From positions 1 through 64,000 of the forward strand of contig DALYJJ010000018.1 in NCBI GenBank assembly GCA_031969915.1: a DNA stretch of 64,000 nt. The letters run 5' to 3'. Below, one piece after another: positions 42,040 through 49,510 of this stretch (position 1 is its first letter; the number at the start of each line of letters is the position of its first letter). Under the pieces are notes generated by a model, which saw nothing but the letters and a program-made list of their open reading frames with translations, was not told where the DNA came from and did no database searches. The DNA comes from DALYJJ01 sp031969915 (GTDB lineage Bacteria; Acidobacteriota; Terriglobia; Bryobacterales; Bryobacteraceae). A program made the translations under genes and the position numbers.

Positions 42040-44442
42040 CTATTCGTGCCGCAGGGCGGTCAATGGATCGAGCCTGGTCGCGCGGCGCGCCGGCAGCCAG
42101 GAAGCGACGAAGGCCACGGCGCCGAGCGCCAGCGGGACCGTGATAAAGACCAACGGATCGGTGGCGCTGACGCCAAATAGGAGCCCCGCGAGCAGGCGCG
42201 CCATGGCGAACGAGGCTACGAGCCCGGCCGCAAGGGCGGCCCCGGTGAGCCAGGCGCCCTGGGTGGCGAGAGCGCGCAGGATGTCGGCGGACTGCGCGCC
42301 GAGTGCCGTACGGATGCCGATTTCGTGGGTGCGTTCCACCACTGAGTGCGCCATCACGGTGTAGATGCCGACCGCAGCGAGGACGACTGCCAGCGCCCCG
42401 AGCGCGGTCATCATCGCGGCGACGTAGGCCAGGCCCGCCATGCCGTCGTTGATCAACTTGCGGAAGGATCGCGGTTCCCAAACGGGCAGCGTGGGATCGA
42501 GCGCGGCCACCTGGGCGCGCAACGCGGGCAGGGCGGAGAGCGGGGTGGCCGCGGGCAGCACCAGGTGCATGTCGCGCCGCGGTGCCTGGCGGTATGGGCG
42601 GTAGACGGTAAGCCGTGGTTCGCGGTCGTACCCGTCCTGGAAGATATCGCCGGCGACGCCCACGACGGTGAGCCAGGGCGATGAGTCCTTCGGATCGCCC
42701 GCGCGAAAGCGCTTGCCGATGGGGTCCTGGTTGGGCCAATAGCGGCGCGCAAAGTTCTCGCTGACCACCGCGACGAGGGGCGCGTCCCGGCCATCGGAGG
42801 GGGCGACGCCGCGCCCGTTCTTCAGCGGAATCGCGAGCAGACGGAAGTACTCCTCATTGATCGATTGCCAGAGCGCGAGAGAGTATTCGCCCGGCGCCCG
42901 GGTGCGCCCCTCGACGGTGACGGGACCGGAGGAACTCATCTGGCTGTAGGGAAGATTGCTCACGACCGCCGCGCCCTCCAGGCGCGCGAGCAAGCGTTCG
43001 TGGAAAGCGGCGACGTCCGCGGGCTTAGGGTACAGCGATTCCGGGAGCAAGAGGCGCGCGGTGAGCAGGCGTTCGGGCTGGGCGTTGGGAAAGGCGTTGA
43101 GCCGGTTCTGGAGGCCCTTGGCGAGCAGGACCGCGCCCACCAGGAGGACCAGGGACAGGGCGATCTCCGACCCCACCAGTAGGTTCCGCATCAGGTGCCG
43201 CGCCACGCCCGCGGTCTGCGAACGGCCGCCTTGCTTGAGCGCCTCGCCCACGCCCGCGCGGGAAGCCTGCAGAGCGGGCAGAAGGCCGGAGAGGACACCG
43301 CTGAGAGTCGCGAGCGCGGCGGTATACAGGAACGCCGGGCCGTCGATTCCCATACGGCGCCACCCGGTGAGGAACTGCTCGACTTCGGCGGGCATGCTGC
43401 CCTTGATTAGGTGCACGAACCAAACCGCGATCGCCAGCCCGAACGCGCTGGCGACGAACGCGGCAGCGAGACTTTCGGCGAGCAACTGGCGGACTAAGTT
43501 CCAACGCGTAGCGCCGAGGGCGCGGCGGATGGAAAGCTCGCGTACGCGCGCCGAGTTGCGGACAAACTGCAGGGCGGCGGTGTTGGCGCAACAGATCACC
43601 AACAGGAACATCGCCGCGCCCAACATCATCCACGTGTATTCGGCGGTGTAGTTCCCGACGACCACATGCTTGAGAGGGAGGACCAGGGCACGGCGCGCGC
43701 CGTGCGACTCCGGGAAGCGTTCGGAGATGCGTTGCGCCAGTGCCGAGAGTTCTCCCTGGGCCTGTTCGAGGGTCACGCCGGGCTTCAGCCGGGCGACGGT
43801 GAGCAACTCGAACGCGCGGGATTGTTCGAAGCCGGGCGCAGCGGAGCGCGGAATCCAGAGTTGGGCGGGCGCGGGGAAGCGGTACTCTTCCGGCATCACG
43901 CCCACGATGGTGACGGTCCGTCCGTTGACCTGAATCTCGCGGCCTACGGCGTTGGCGTCACCGCCGAAGCGCCGCAGCCAAAGACCGTAGCTGAGCACCG
44001 CCGTGCGGTCGCCGCCGGGCCGGGTGTCCGCCTCGCCGATGGTACGGCCCAGCAGGGGCGCGTGCTTCATGGTCGAGAAGAACCCGCCGGAAACGGCGAA
44101 GGCCTGCACGCGCTCCGGTTCGCCGTCGCCGGTGAGGTTCACCGATGCCCACTCGTAGGAGGCGATGCCGGTGATGAGGGTGGCCTGGCGTTTCCACTCG
44201 GAGTAGTCGAGGCCGGAGATCGGACTCCAGTTCTCCGAGCCCTTATTCAGAGCCTGTACGGCAATGAGCCGGTCCTCCTCGATGAGCTTCAACGGGCGAA
44301 AAAGAATGGCGTCGGCCACGGTGAACATCGTCGTGTTCGATCCGATGCCGACGCCGAGAGCAAGCGTTGACAGCAGGAGGAAAGCCGGATGCCGGGCGTT
44401 GGCGCGCAACGCGCGGCGGAGATCGGAAACCAGCGCGTGCAT
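42040..44442 (-). CDS. MacB/FtsX-like permease (ADOP family) of an ABC exporter operon
   Basis: 800 residues, ATG 44442. Same plan as the permease at 28838: TM1 (HPAFLLLSTLALGVGIGSNTTMFTVADAI), MacB core, TM2-4 (MLGAAMFLLVICCANTAALQFVRNSARVRELSIRRALGA), second core and three last TMs (VLAAVGIYTVMAHSVVERTHEIGIRTALGA). It is the last gene of a minus-strand operon with an adaptor, an ATPase and a repeat protein, so unlike most ADOP proteins it has dedicated partners. It lies 12 nt after the repeat-protein gene. Probable efflux of an amphipathic compound, or a mechanotransmission system. Confidence 0.88.
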   Translation of the reverse strand: MHALVSDLRRALRANARHPAFLLLSTLALGVGIGSNTTMFTVADAILFRPLKLIEEDRLIAVQALNKGSENWSPISGLDYSEWKRQATLITGIASYEWASVNLTGDGEPERVQAFAVSGGFFSTMKHAPLLGRTIGEADTRPGGDRTAVLSYGLWLRRFGGDANAVGREIQVNGRTVTIVGVMPEEYRFPAPAQLWIPRSAAPGFEQSRAFELLTVARLKPGVTLEQAQGELSALAQRISERFPESHGARRALVLPLKHVVVGNYTAEYTWMMLGAAMFLLVICCANTAALQFVRNSARVRELSIRRALGATRWNLVRQLLAESLAAAFVASAFGLAIAVWFVHLIKGSMPAEVEQFLTGWRRMGIDGPAFLYTAALATLSGVLSGLLPALQASRAGVGEALKQGGRSQTAGVARHLMRNLLVGSEIALSLVLLVGAVLLAKGLQNRLNAFPNAQPERLLTARLLLPESLYPKPADVAAFHERLLARLEGAAVVSNLPYSQMSSSGPVTVEGRTRAPGEYSLALWQSINEEYFRLLAIPLKNGRGVAPSDGRDAPLVAVVSENFARRYWPNQDPIGKRFRAGDPKDSSPWLTVVGVAGDIFQDGYDREPRLTVYRPYRQAPRRDMHLVLPAATPLSALPALRAQVAALDPTLPVWEPRSFRKLINDGMAGLAYVAAMMTALGALAVVLAAVGIYTVMAHSVVERTHEIGIRTALGAQSADILRALATQGAWLTGAALAAGLVASFAMARLLAGLLFGVSATDPLVFITVPLALGAVAFVASWLPARRATRLDPLTALRHE

Positions 44443-44454
44443 CGCGGTTCTGGT

Positions 44455-44961
44455 TCAGAGGCGGTCGAAAGCGCGGCCGAGGCGGTTGCCTAGTTCGTCC
44501 AAGCGCCGGCCGAGGGTTTCGAAGCGTTCGCCCAGGCGCTGGCCCAGGGCGTCCATGCGCTCGCCAAAGCGGTTGCCGGCGCGATCCATCCGTTCGCCGA
44601 AGCGATGGCCGGCGCAGTCCATGCGTTCGCCGAAGCGGGCGCCCGCGCGATCCACGCGTTCGCCGAAGTGCAAGCTCGCCCGATCGAGGCGCGCACCGAT
44701 GCGATCGCCGGCGGCGTCGAGGCGGCGGCCGAGGCGGTCGAACCGCTGCTCGAACTCCGACGAGGAGATCCGCTCGATGCGCGGGCCATCCTCGAGGAGC
44801 ACGAGCTTGCGAGGCGGCTTGGGAGCCTTGGGAGGCGGCGCGGCAACCGGCTCATCCAGCACCACGGAGCGATGGCCATACCCGCGGCCCTCGGTGACCA
44901 CGGCATAGCCAAGAACGATGGCGAGAAGGGCAAACAGTTCGGGGTACTTCTTGAGATTCAT
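44455..44961 (-). CDS. Membrane-anchored 11-residue-repeat (hendecad) protein
   Basis: 168 residues, ATG overlapping the ATPase stop (ATGA). A membrane anchor at about 8-24 (LFALLAIVLGYAVVTEG), a Pro-rich linker (PVAAPPPKAPKPP), then about eight and a half 11-residue repeats with consensus AGxRFGERMDx (ASLHFGERVDR, AGARFGERMDC, AGHRFGERMDR, AGNRFGERMDA). Hydrophobic positions spaced 3-4-4 indicate a long amphipathic helix or right-handed coiled coil, with regular Arg/Glu/Asp pairs. It probably projects into the periplasm. Its place between ATPase and permease genes suggests it is a component or spacer of the exporter. No named family. Confidence 0.75.
   Translation of the reverse strand: MNLKKYPELFALLAIVLGYAVVTEGRGYGHRSVVLDEPVAAPPPKAPKPPRKLVLLEDGPRIERISSSEFEQRFDRLGRRLDAAGDRIGARLDRASLHFGERVDRAGARFGERMDCAGHRFGERMDRAGNRFGERMDALGQRLGERFETLGRRLDELGNRLGRAFDRL
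44458..44745. repeat. 33-bp tandem repeats encoding hendecads
   Basis: Imperfect tandem units of 33 bp, most regular around 44520-44690, where GCGTTCGCCGAAGC(G/C)-like cores recur on the plus strand. They encode the 11-residue repeats of the protein above. Because of the periodicity several other frames stay open here; those are shadows. Confidence 0.85.
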
Positions 44962-45662
44962 GACGCGGTCTCCACGCTCTCTTCGACAATGCGGCCATCG
45001 AAGAGATGGATGCTGCGGTCGGCGTAGCGCGCGTAGCGCGGATCGTGGGTAACCATGCAGATGGTCGCGCCGCCGCGGTGCAGTTCGCGAAGCAGGTCCA
45101 TAACCGCTTCGCCGTTGGCGGAGTCGAGGTTGCCCGTGGGCTCGTCGGCAAGCAGAATGGAGGGATCGCCGGCCAGGGCGCGCGCCACGGCGACGCGCTG
45201 CTGCTGACCGCCGGAGAGTTGCGACGGGTAGTGCTTGACGCGGTGCGACATGCCCACCCGTTCGAGCGATTCGTGCACGCGCTTCTTGCGCTCGGCCGAG
45301 GGCATGCCGCGATAGGTCAGCGGCAGTTCGACGTTCTCATACACCGTGAGGTCGCCGATCAGGTTGAACGCCTGGAAGATGAAGCCGATCTCGCGGTTGC
45401 GGATGCGGGCCCGCTCGGAGAGCTTGAGGTTCTGGACCGGCTTGCTATTGAGGGTGTAGGAGCCGCCCGAGGGGGAGTCGAGCAGGCCGAGGATAGCCAG
45501 CAGCGTGGATTTGCCGCAGCCCGACGGGCCGGCGATGGCCACGTACTCGCCGCGTTTGATCTCCAGGTGAATGCCCGCCAAGGCGTGCGTTTCCACCTCG
45601 TCCGTGACGAAGACCTTGGTCACGCCGTCGAGGTGAATCAACGTCTGTCCATTGCTGCTCAT
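44958..45662 (-). CDS. MacB/LolD-type ABC transporter ATPase
   Basis: 234 residues, ATG 45662. Complete ATPase: Walker [11 protein letters not shown]-loop [12 protein letters not shown], signature LSGGQQQR, Walker [13 protein letters not shown] and H-loop MVTHDPRYA. The N-terminal [19 protein letters not shown] and EPTGNLDS are typical of MacB/LolD/HrtA partners of FtsX-like permeases. It lies 70 nt after the adaptor gene and overlaps the repeat-protein gene. Powers the exporter with the permease at 42040-44442. Confidence 0.93.
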   Translation of the reverse strand: MSSNGQTLIHLDGVTKVFVTDEVETHALAGIHLEIKRGEYVAIAGPSGCGKSTLLAILGLLDSPSGGSYTLNSKPVQNLKLSERARIRNREIGFIFQAFNLIGDLTVYENVELPLTYRGMPSAERKKRVHESLERVGMSHRVKHYPSQLSGGQQQRVAVARALAGDPSILLADEPTGNLDSANGEAVMDLLRELHRGGATICMVTHDPRYARYADRSIHLFDGRIVEESVETAS

Positions 45663-45732
45663 GTGGCTCTCTCTCCTTACCCTTATGCTCGGCGCTGCTG
45701 CCTTACTGACGGAATACGCTTGCGATAGTTAG

Positions 45733-46986
45733 CTAGTTCAATCGAATTCTGCTGTGCGCGTCCCAGGCGGACATGTCGGACAGCACCACCTGGTCGCCAA
45801 CCTTGAGGCCTTCCACCACTTCGATGGTGTTCACCGAGCTGCGGCCCAGTTTCACCTGAACGCGATTCGCCTCTTTGGTCGCCGGATCCAGCTTGAACAG
45901 GCCGACTGTGCTGTTGGCCTGGCCAAACACCGGGCGCCCCACGTACACGATGTCGTCCAGCCGTTCGAGTTCGATCGTTCCGTCGACGGAAAGATCGGGG
46001 ACGGCTCCCGGCGGCAGTTCGCCTTCCAGCCGGACGTCCACGGTGCGGGTGCCGTTAATCACCGCCGGATCGATGCGCGAAACCTTGCCCGGGATGACGC
46101 CGTTGCGGGTATCGATCATCGCGATCTGTCCGAGCTGAATGTCCTTGGCCTGCGTCTCGGCGATCTTGAGATCGGCCTTCAGCTTCCAGGGCTGGGCGAC
46201 CTTGGCGAGCAGCGTGCCCGGCGTCACGCGCTGGCCCACTTCCACAGGCAACTGTTGCAGCACGCCCGCCGCGTCCGCGCGAATCTTTAGTTGATCCACC
46301 TGTTTCTTCTTGAGTTCCCACTCCGCCCGCAGCTTGCTGATGGCGACGTTCTGCGCGGCGAGTTGGGCTTCCGTGGATTCGCGGCTGATCGCCAGGCGCT
46401 GCTTCTCGATTTCGAATCGTTTTGCCGCTTCGCTCGCCGTGGCCACTGAAAGCTTCACGGTAAGGTCCGGGGTGAGACCCTGTTTGCCGAGTTCGGTGTC
46501 GCGGTCGGCCTGGAGTTTTGCGCGAACGAACTCGGACTCGACGCGCGCCACTGAGGCCTGCAGGTCGAGCTGGGCCGTTTGGAGCTTGACGTGAAGATCC
46601 TTCAGGTTCGCTTCCGCTTGCTTCACCTGCCATTCAAGGCCGGAGGCGGCGAGTTCCAGTTCGGGGTTGCCGAGGATCAGCAGCACGGTATCTTCGCGGA
46701 CATTGACGCCGGGGCGGAGGACGATCTTCTCCACGCGGCCCTCATTGGCCGCCTGGATGAACAGGATCTCCTCGGGCACCAGCGTGCCGAGTCCCCGGAC
46801 CTCGCGCTTCATCGGACCGCGCTTCACCGTGTCAATCCAAACGGTGGCCTGCTCCACGCTGGGTGCCGCAGGCTTCATGAGCGAAAGGCGCCACGTGATC
46901 AGGGGGACCGTGATCAAAAGGACCGTTCCGTAGATGATCCGTTTGATGAGCCGCCGTTTCGCTGCACCCTGCCGCGGTACGTCCAT
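45733..46986 (-). CDS. HlyD/MacA-type periplasmic adaptor
   Basis: 417 residues, ATG 46986 with AGAGGAAC upstream. One N-terminal membrane anchor (about 16-33, IIYGTVLLITVPLITWRL). Lipoyl/barrel-sandwich halves flank a long coiled-coil hairpin (about 110-240; WQVKQAEANLKDLHVKLQTAQLDLQASVARVESEF, STEAQLAAQNVAISKLRAEWELKKKQV). Beta-barrel and membrane-proximal domains follow (LQQLPVEVGQRVTPGTLLAKV, IEVVEGLKVGDQVVLSD). It would link the inner-membrane permease to a TolC-like duct encoded elsewhere. First gene of the exporter operon. Confidence 0.9.
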   Translation of the reverse strand: MDVPRQGAAKRRLIKRIIYGTVLLITVPLITWRLSLMKPAAPSVEQATVWIDTVKRGPMKREVRGLGTLVPEEILFIQAANEGRVEKIVLRPGVNVREDTVLLILGNPELELAASGLEWQVKQAEANLKDLHVKLQTAQLDLQASVARVESEFVRAKLQADRDTELGKQGLTPDLTVKLSVATASEAAKRFEIEKQRLAISRESTEAQLAAQNVAISKLRAEWELKKKQVDQLKIRADAAGVLQQLPVEVGQRVTPGTLLAKVAQPWKLKADLKIAETQAKDIQLGQIAMIDTRNGVIPGKVSRIDPAVINGTRTVDVRLEGELPPGAVPDLSVDGTIELERLDDIVYVGRPVFGQANSTVGLFKLDPATKEANRVQVKLGRSSVNTIEVVEGLKVGDQVVLSDMSAWDAHSRIRLN

Positions 46987-47148
46987 GTCAGTTCCTCTCC
47001 AAGGCTGGGGCACTTGCCGTGCCAGCCTGCGCAAACCCCGAAAGCTGCTGTCAGATCAGAGGTTAGCAGAGCGGCGGAGGCGGCGACGGTGAGCCTGGGT
47101 GTCCGGTTGTGGGACGTGCCTGTACGGGAACGGGGAGGCGCCCGCGCC

Positions 47149-48576
47149 TTAGGGCTGTTTCAAACCCATGGCGAAACTGTAGTGAGCGAGGCCCTTTTGA
47201 AACGCGTCTGACGCGGACCCGCCGGCGCCTTCGAGCAGCCGGAGCGAACGCTTGTAGAGCGGCTCGGCGCGGTCCTTGCGCTTCTGCAGCACGTAGACAT
47301 CGGCGAGTCCGGACAGGCAGCGGGCCACAGCAGCGTCGTTGGCCGGAGCTGCGCGCTCGAAGAGATCGACCGCGCGTTGCAGCGCGCCCTCCGCCGCGGA
47401 GTACTTCCTTTGGAGCGCGTAATTCCGGCCCATCGCCTCCAGCGTGCCGCCCAGGAGCGGACTGGAGGGGCCGTGCGCCAGTTCCTGGATCCGCAGCGCG
47501 CGTTTGTACAACGTCTCCGCGCCGGGGCGCTTGTCCAGCACCTCGAAGAGCGCGGCGAGATTGAATACGATGCCGCCCAGTTCAGGATGGTCGGGACCGA
47601 ACGCCTTTTCATAGATCGCGATGGCGCGCCGCAGCAATGGTTCGGCTTCCGCGTGCCGGCCCTGCGCCCGGAGGCTCTCGCCCAGGTTGTTCACGGCGGC
47701 GCCAAGGTACGGATGCTCGGGGCCTAGTTGCGCCTCCCAGATCAGGATCGCCTGGCGCAGCAGGTCATCCGCTTCCGCGAACCGCCCCTGGAGGCGGCAC
47801 ACCGTTCCCAGGTTGTTGAGCGACCCTGCCACCGCCCGGTGACCTGGGCCCAGCTTCGCTCTCCGGATGGCGAGAGACTCTTCAAGCAAGGTCCGAGCCA
47901 TGTCGAGATTGCCGAGATCCTGTTGAGCGGCGGCCATATTGTTGAGCACCGCGGCGACGGGAACGCTGTCGGAACCATGCAAGGCACGACGGGTTTCGAG
48001 AGCGCGCTGGTAGACCCGCAGGGCGTCCTCGCGGCGTCCCTCGGCGCGATACAGCTCTCCGAGGTTGTTCTGCATCGTGGCCTGGCTGAGTTGGTGCGAG
48101 AGCTTCGCCGCGCCGTCACTCGTCTCAATCAGAGCGGCGCGCAGCGTCATCGCGGCCTCGTAGTTGCGCTCCGCTTCCTGGTAGCGGCCCTGGAGACGGT
48201 AGAGCTCGGCGAGATTGTTCAGGCCGGCGCTGAGGTTGGCATCTTCGCGCCCAGCGCGCTTCCGCCAGATTTCGAGAGCCTGCCGGTAGAGGGGCTCGGC
48301 TTCGGCCAGGCGTCCCTGGTCGAGGCGGAGGGAGGCCATGTTGTTGAGGGCTTTGGCGCGGCGCGCGTCATCCGGCGCGAACGTTCCGGCGGCCTCCAGC
48401 GCCTGAGCGTACAGTTTCTCGGCGTCGGCGGTGCGCCCCGCGGCGCGCGCATCGTTGCCCTCGCTCACCAGTTGTTCCCATTGGGCGGCGTCCGTGGCTC
48501 CGGCGAAGGCCGAAGCGGCAATCAACAACACCCAAACAAACAGAACGGTAATTGTTCCGGATCCAGTGGCGGACAT
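47149..48576 (-). CDS. Exported tetratricopeptide-repeat protein
   Basis: 475 residues, ATG 48576 with GGAGGAG upstream. Signal peptide 1-26 (TVLFVWVLLIAASAFAGA). About nine 42-residue TPR units of the kinesin-light-chain/TPR_10-12 kind: LNNMASLRLDQGRLAEAEPLYRQALEIWR, LNNLAELYRLQGRYQEAERNYEAAM, VNNLGESLRAQGRHAEAEPLLRRAIAIYE. They form an extended superhelix for protein binding. No catalytic domain. Not clearly operonic; 114 nt separate it from the adaptor gene start. Ligand unknown. Confidence 0.9.
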   Translation of the reverse strand: MSATGSGTITVLFVWVLLIAASAFAGATDAAQWEQLVSEGNDARAAGRTADAEKLYAQALEAAGTFAPDDARRAKALNNMASLRLDQGRLAEAEPLYRQALEIWRKRAGREDANLSAGLNNLAELYRLQGRYQEAERNYEAAMTLRAALIETSDGAAKLSHQLSQATMQNNLGELYRAEGRREDALRVYQRALETRRALHGSDSVPVAAVLNNMAAAQQDLGNLDMARTLLEESLAIRRAKLGPGHRAVAGSLNNLGTVCRLQGRFAEADDLLRQAILIWEAQLGPEHPYLGAAVNNLGESLRAQGRHAEAEPLLRRAIAIYEKAFGPDHPELGGIVFNLAALFEVLDKRPGAETLYKRALRIQELAHGPSSPLLGGTLEAMGRNYALQRKYSAAEGALQRAVDLFERAAPANDAAVARCLSGLADVYVLQKRKDRAEPLYKRSLRLLEGAGGSASDAFQKGLAHYSFAMGLKQP

Positions 48577-48730
48577 GGTCGAACTCCTCCGCGGCGTGAG
48601 CCGCGTGCTCCATGCCCTCGTGTGCCGTCTCGCTGCGTCCCCGACAGGCGGCCCGATGGCCGCGCCCGACTTACTTGCTTATACGGAGAGTGCGCGCAAA
48701 GGTTTTGTAAACTTCGTCGCGGCAGGCGTG

Positions 48731-49510
48731 CTACGGCTGCTCCGCGCACAACTGCGGTGGCCACTCCGTCTTCGCCGCAAAGTTGTAGCGCAGGAAGCGG
48801 CGATTCAGCACGGCGTTGTTCAGGCAACTCACGGCCGTGCGCCAACGGGGCGCGGGGAGTTCGCGATCGAAGCGGATGAAGTCTTCCCAGGCGCCGGCAA
48901 ACTTCAGCGGCCAGCCCTCGGCGAGGGGCGAGCCCGGATAATCGCGGCCGCGCGTGGACAGGCGGTCATACGTCCGCCGCATGTCCAGCCGCACCGCCTC
49001 CATCGAGTGCCAATCCCCGGGGAGCGTACCGTGCTTGCCCCATTGCACGAAGGCGCGTGTGGCGTCGCTCGATCCGAGCAGCCGGCCGTGGTAGTAGGTG
49101 ACCAGTTCCACGGGCTTGCGGCGCGCATCGTCGAGGCGCACCCAGAAGACCTCATGGTCACAGGGATCGTTGTCGTCCGGGAAGTCGATGTCGTCGTCCC
49201 AGAAGAGATGGTAGGCGATCCACGGCGCGCTGGGGTGCAGGATCGCAACCGCGTCCTTCAAAGGGAACGGCTCGCCCGCCTGCGTGAACAGCCTGGGAGC
49301 AGCCGCGCGGATCAGAGCCTGTTCGTCTTCCGTGGGCACGCGGGGTGGCGCGGCAGCGATGGCCTTGGTGTACGCGGCGCTCGCCTCCGTGAGGCTGCGG
49401 CGGGCGTGTGCCTCCATGCCCTGCGCGTTCGCTTCGAGCGCGGCGGGCGACGGGCAGGCGCAGGGTTGCGCCAACAGCGGCAGGGGAAACAGCAGCCACA
49501 GCGCTTTCAT
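48731..49510 (-). CDS. Exported hypothetical protein coupled to the phosphoesterase
   Basis: 259 residues, ATG 49510 overlapping the upstream stop (ATGA). Signal peptide 1-14, followed by Cys-containing QPCACPSPAA. A short helical part (HARRSLTEASAAYTKAIAAAPP) resembles half a TPR. The main domain has AWIAYHLFWDDDIDFPDDNDPCDHEVFWVRLDD, ELVTYYHGRLLGS and FVQWGKHGTLPGDWHSME, rich in Asp and His that could bind metal. No family was recognised. Coupling suggests it works with the YncE/phosphoesterase protein outside the cytoplasm. Confidence 0.75.
   Translation of the reverse strand: MKALWLLFPLPLLAQPCACPSPAALEANAQGMEAHARRSLTEASAAYTKAIAAAPPRVPTEDEQALIRAAAPRLFTQAGEPFPLKDAVAILHPSAPWIAYHLFWDDDIDFPDDNDPCDHEVFWVRLDDARRKPVELVTYYHGRLLGSSDATRAFVQWGKHGTLPGDWHSMEAVRLDMRRTYDRLSTRGRDYPGSPLAEGWPLKFAGAWEDFIRFDRELPAPRWRTAVSCLNNAVLNRRFLRYNFAAKTEWPPQLCAEQP

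Noticed and set aside
44264..45027. Several overlapping open frames on both strands over the repeat protein
   Set aside because: A 33-bp periodicity without stops leaves all frames open; only the minus-strand frame has an export anchor, coupling to its neighbours and a sensible hendecad pattern.
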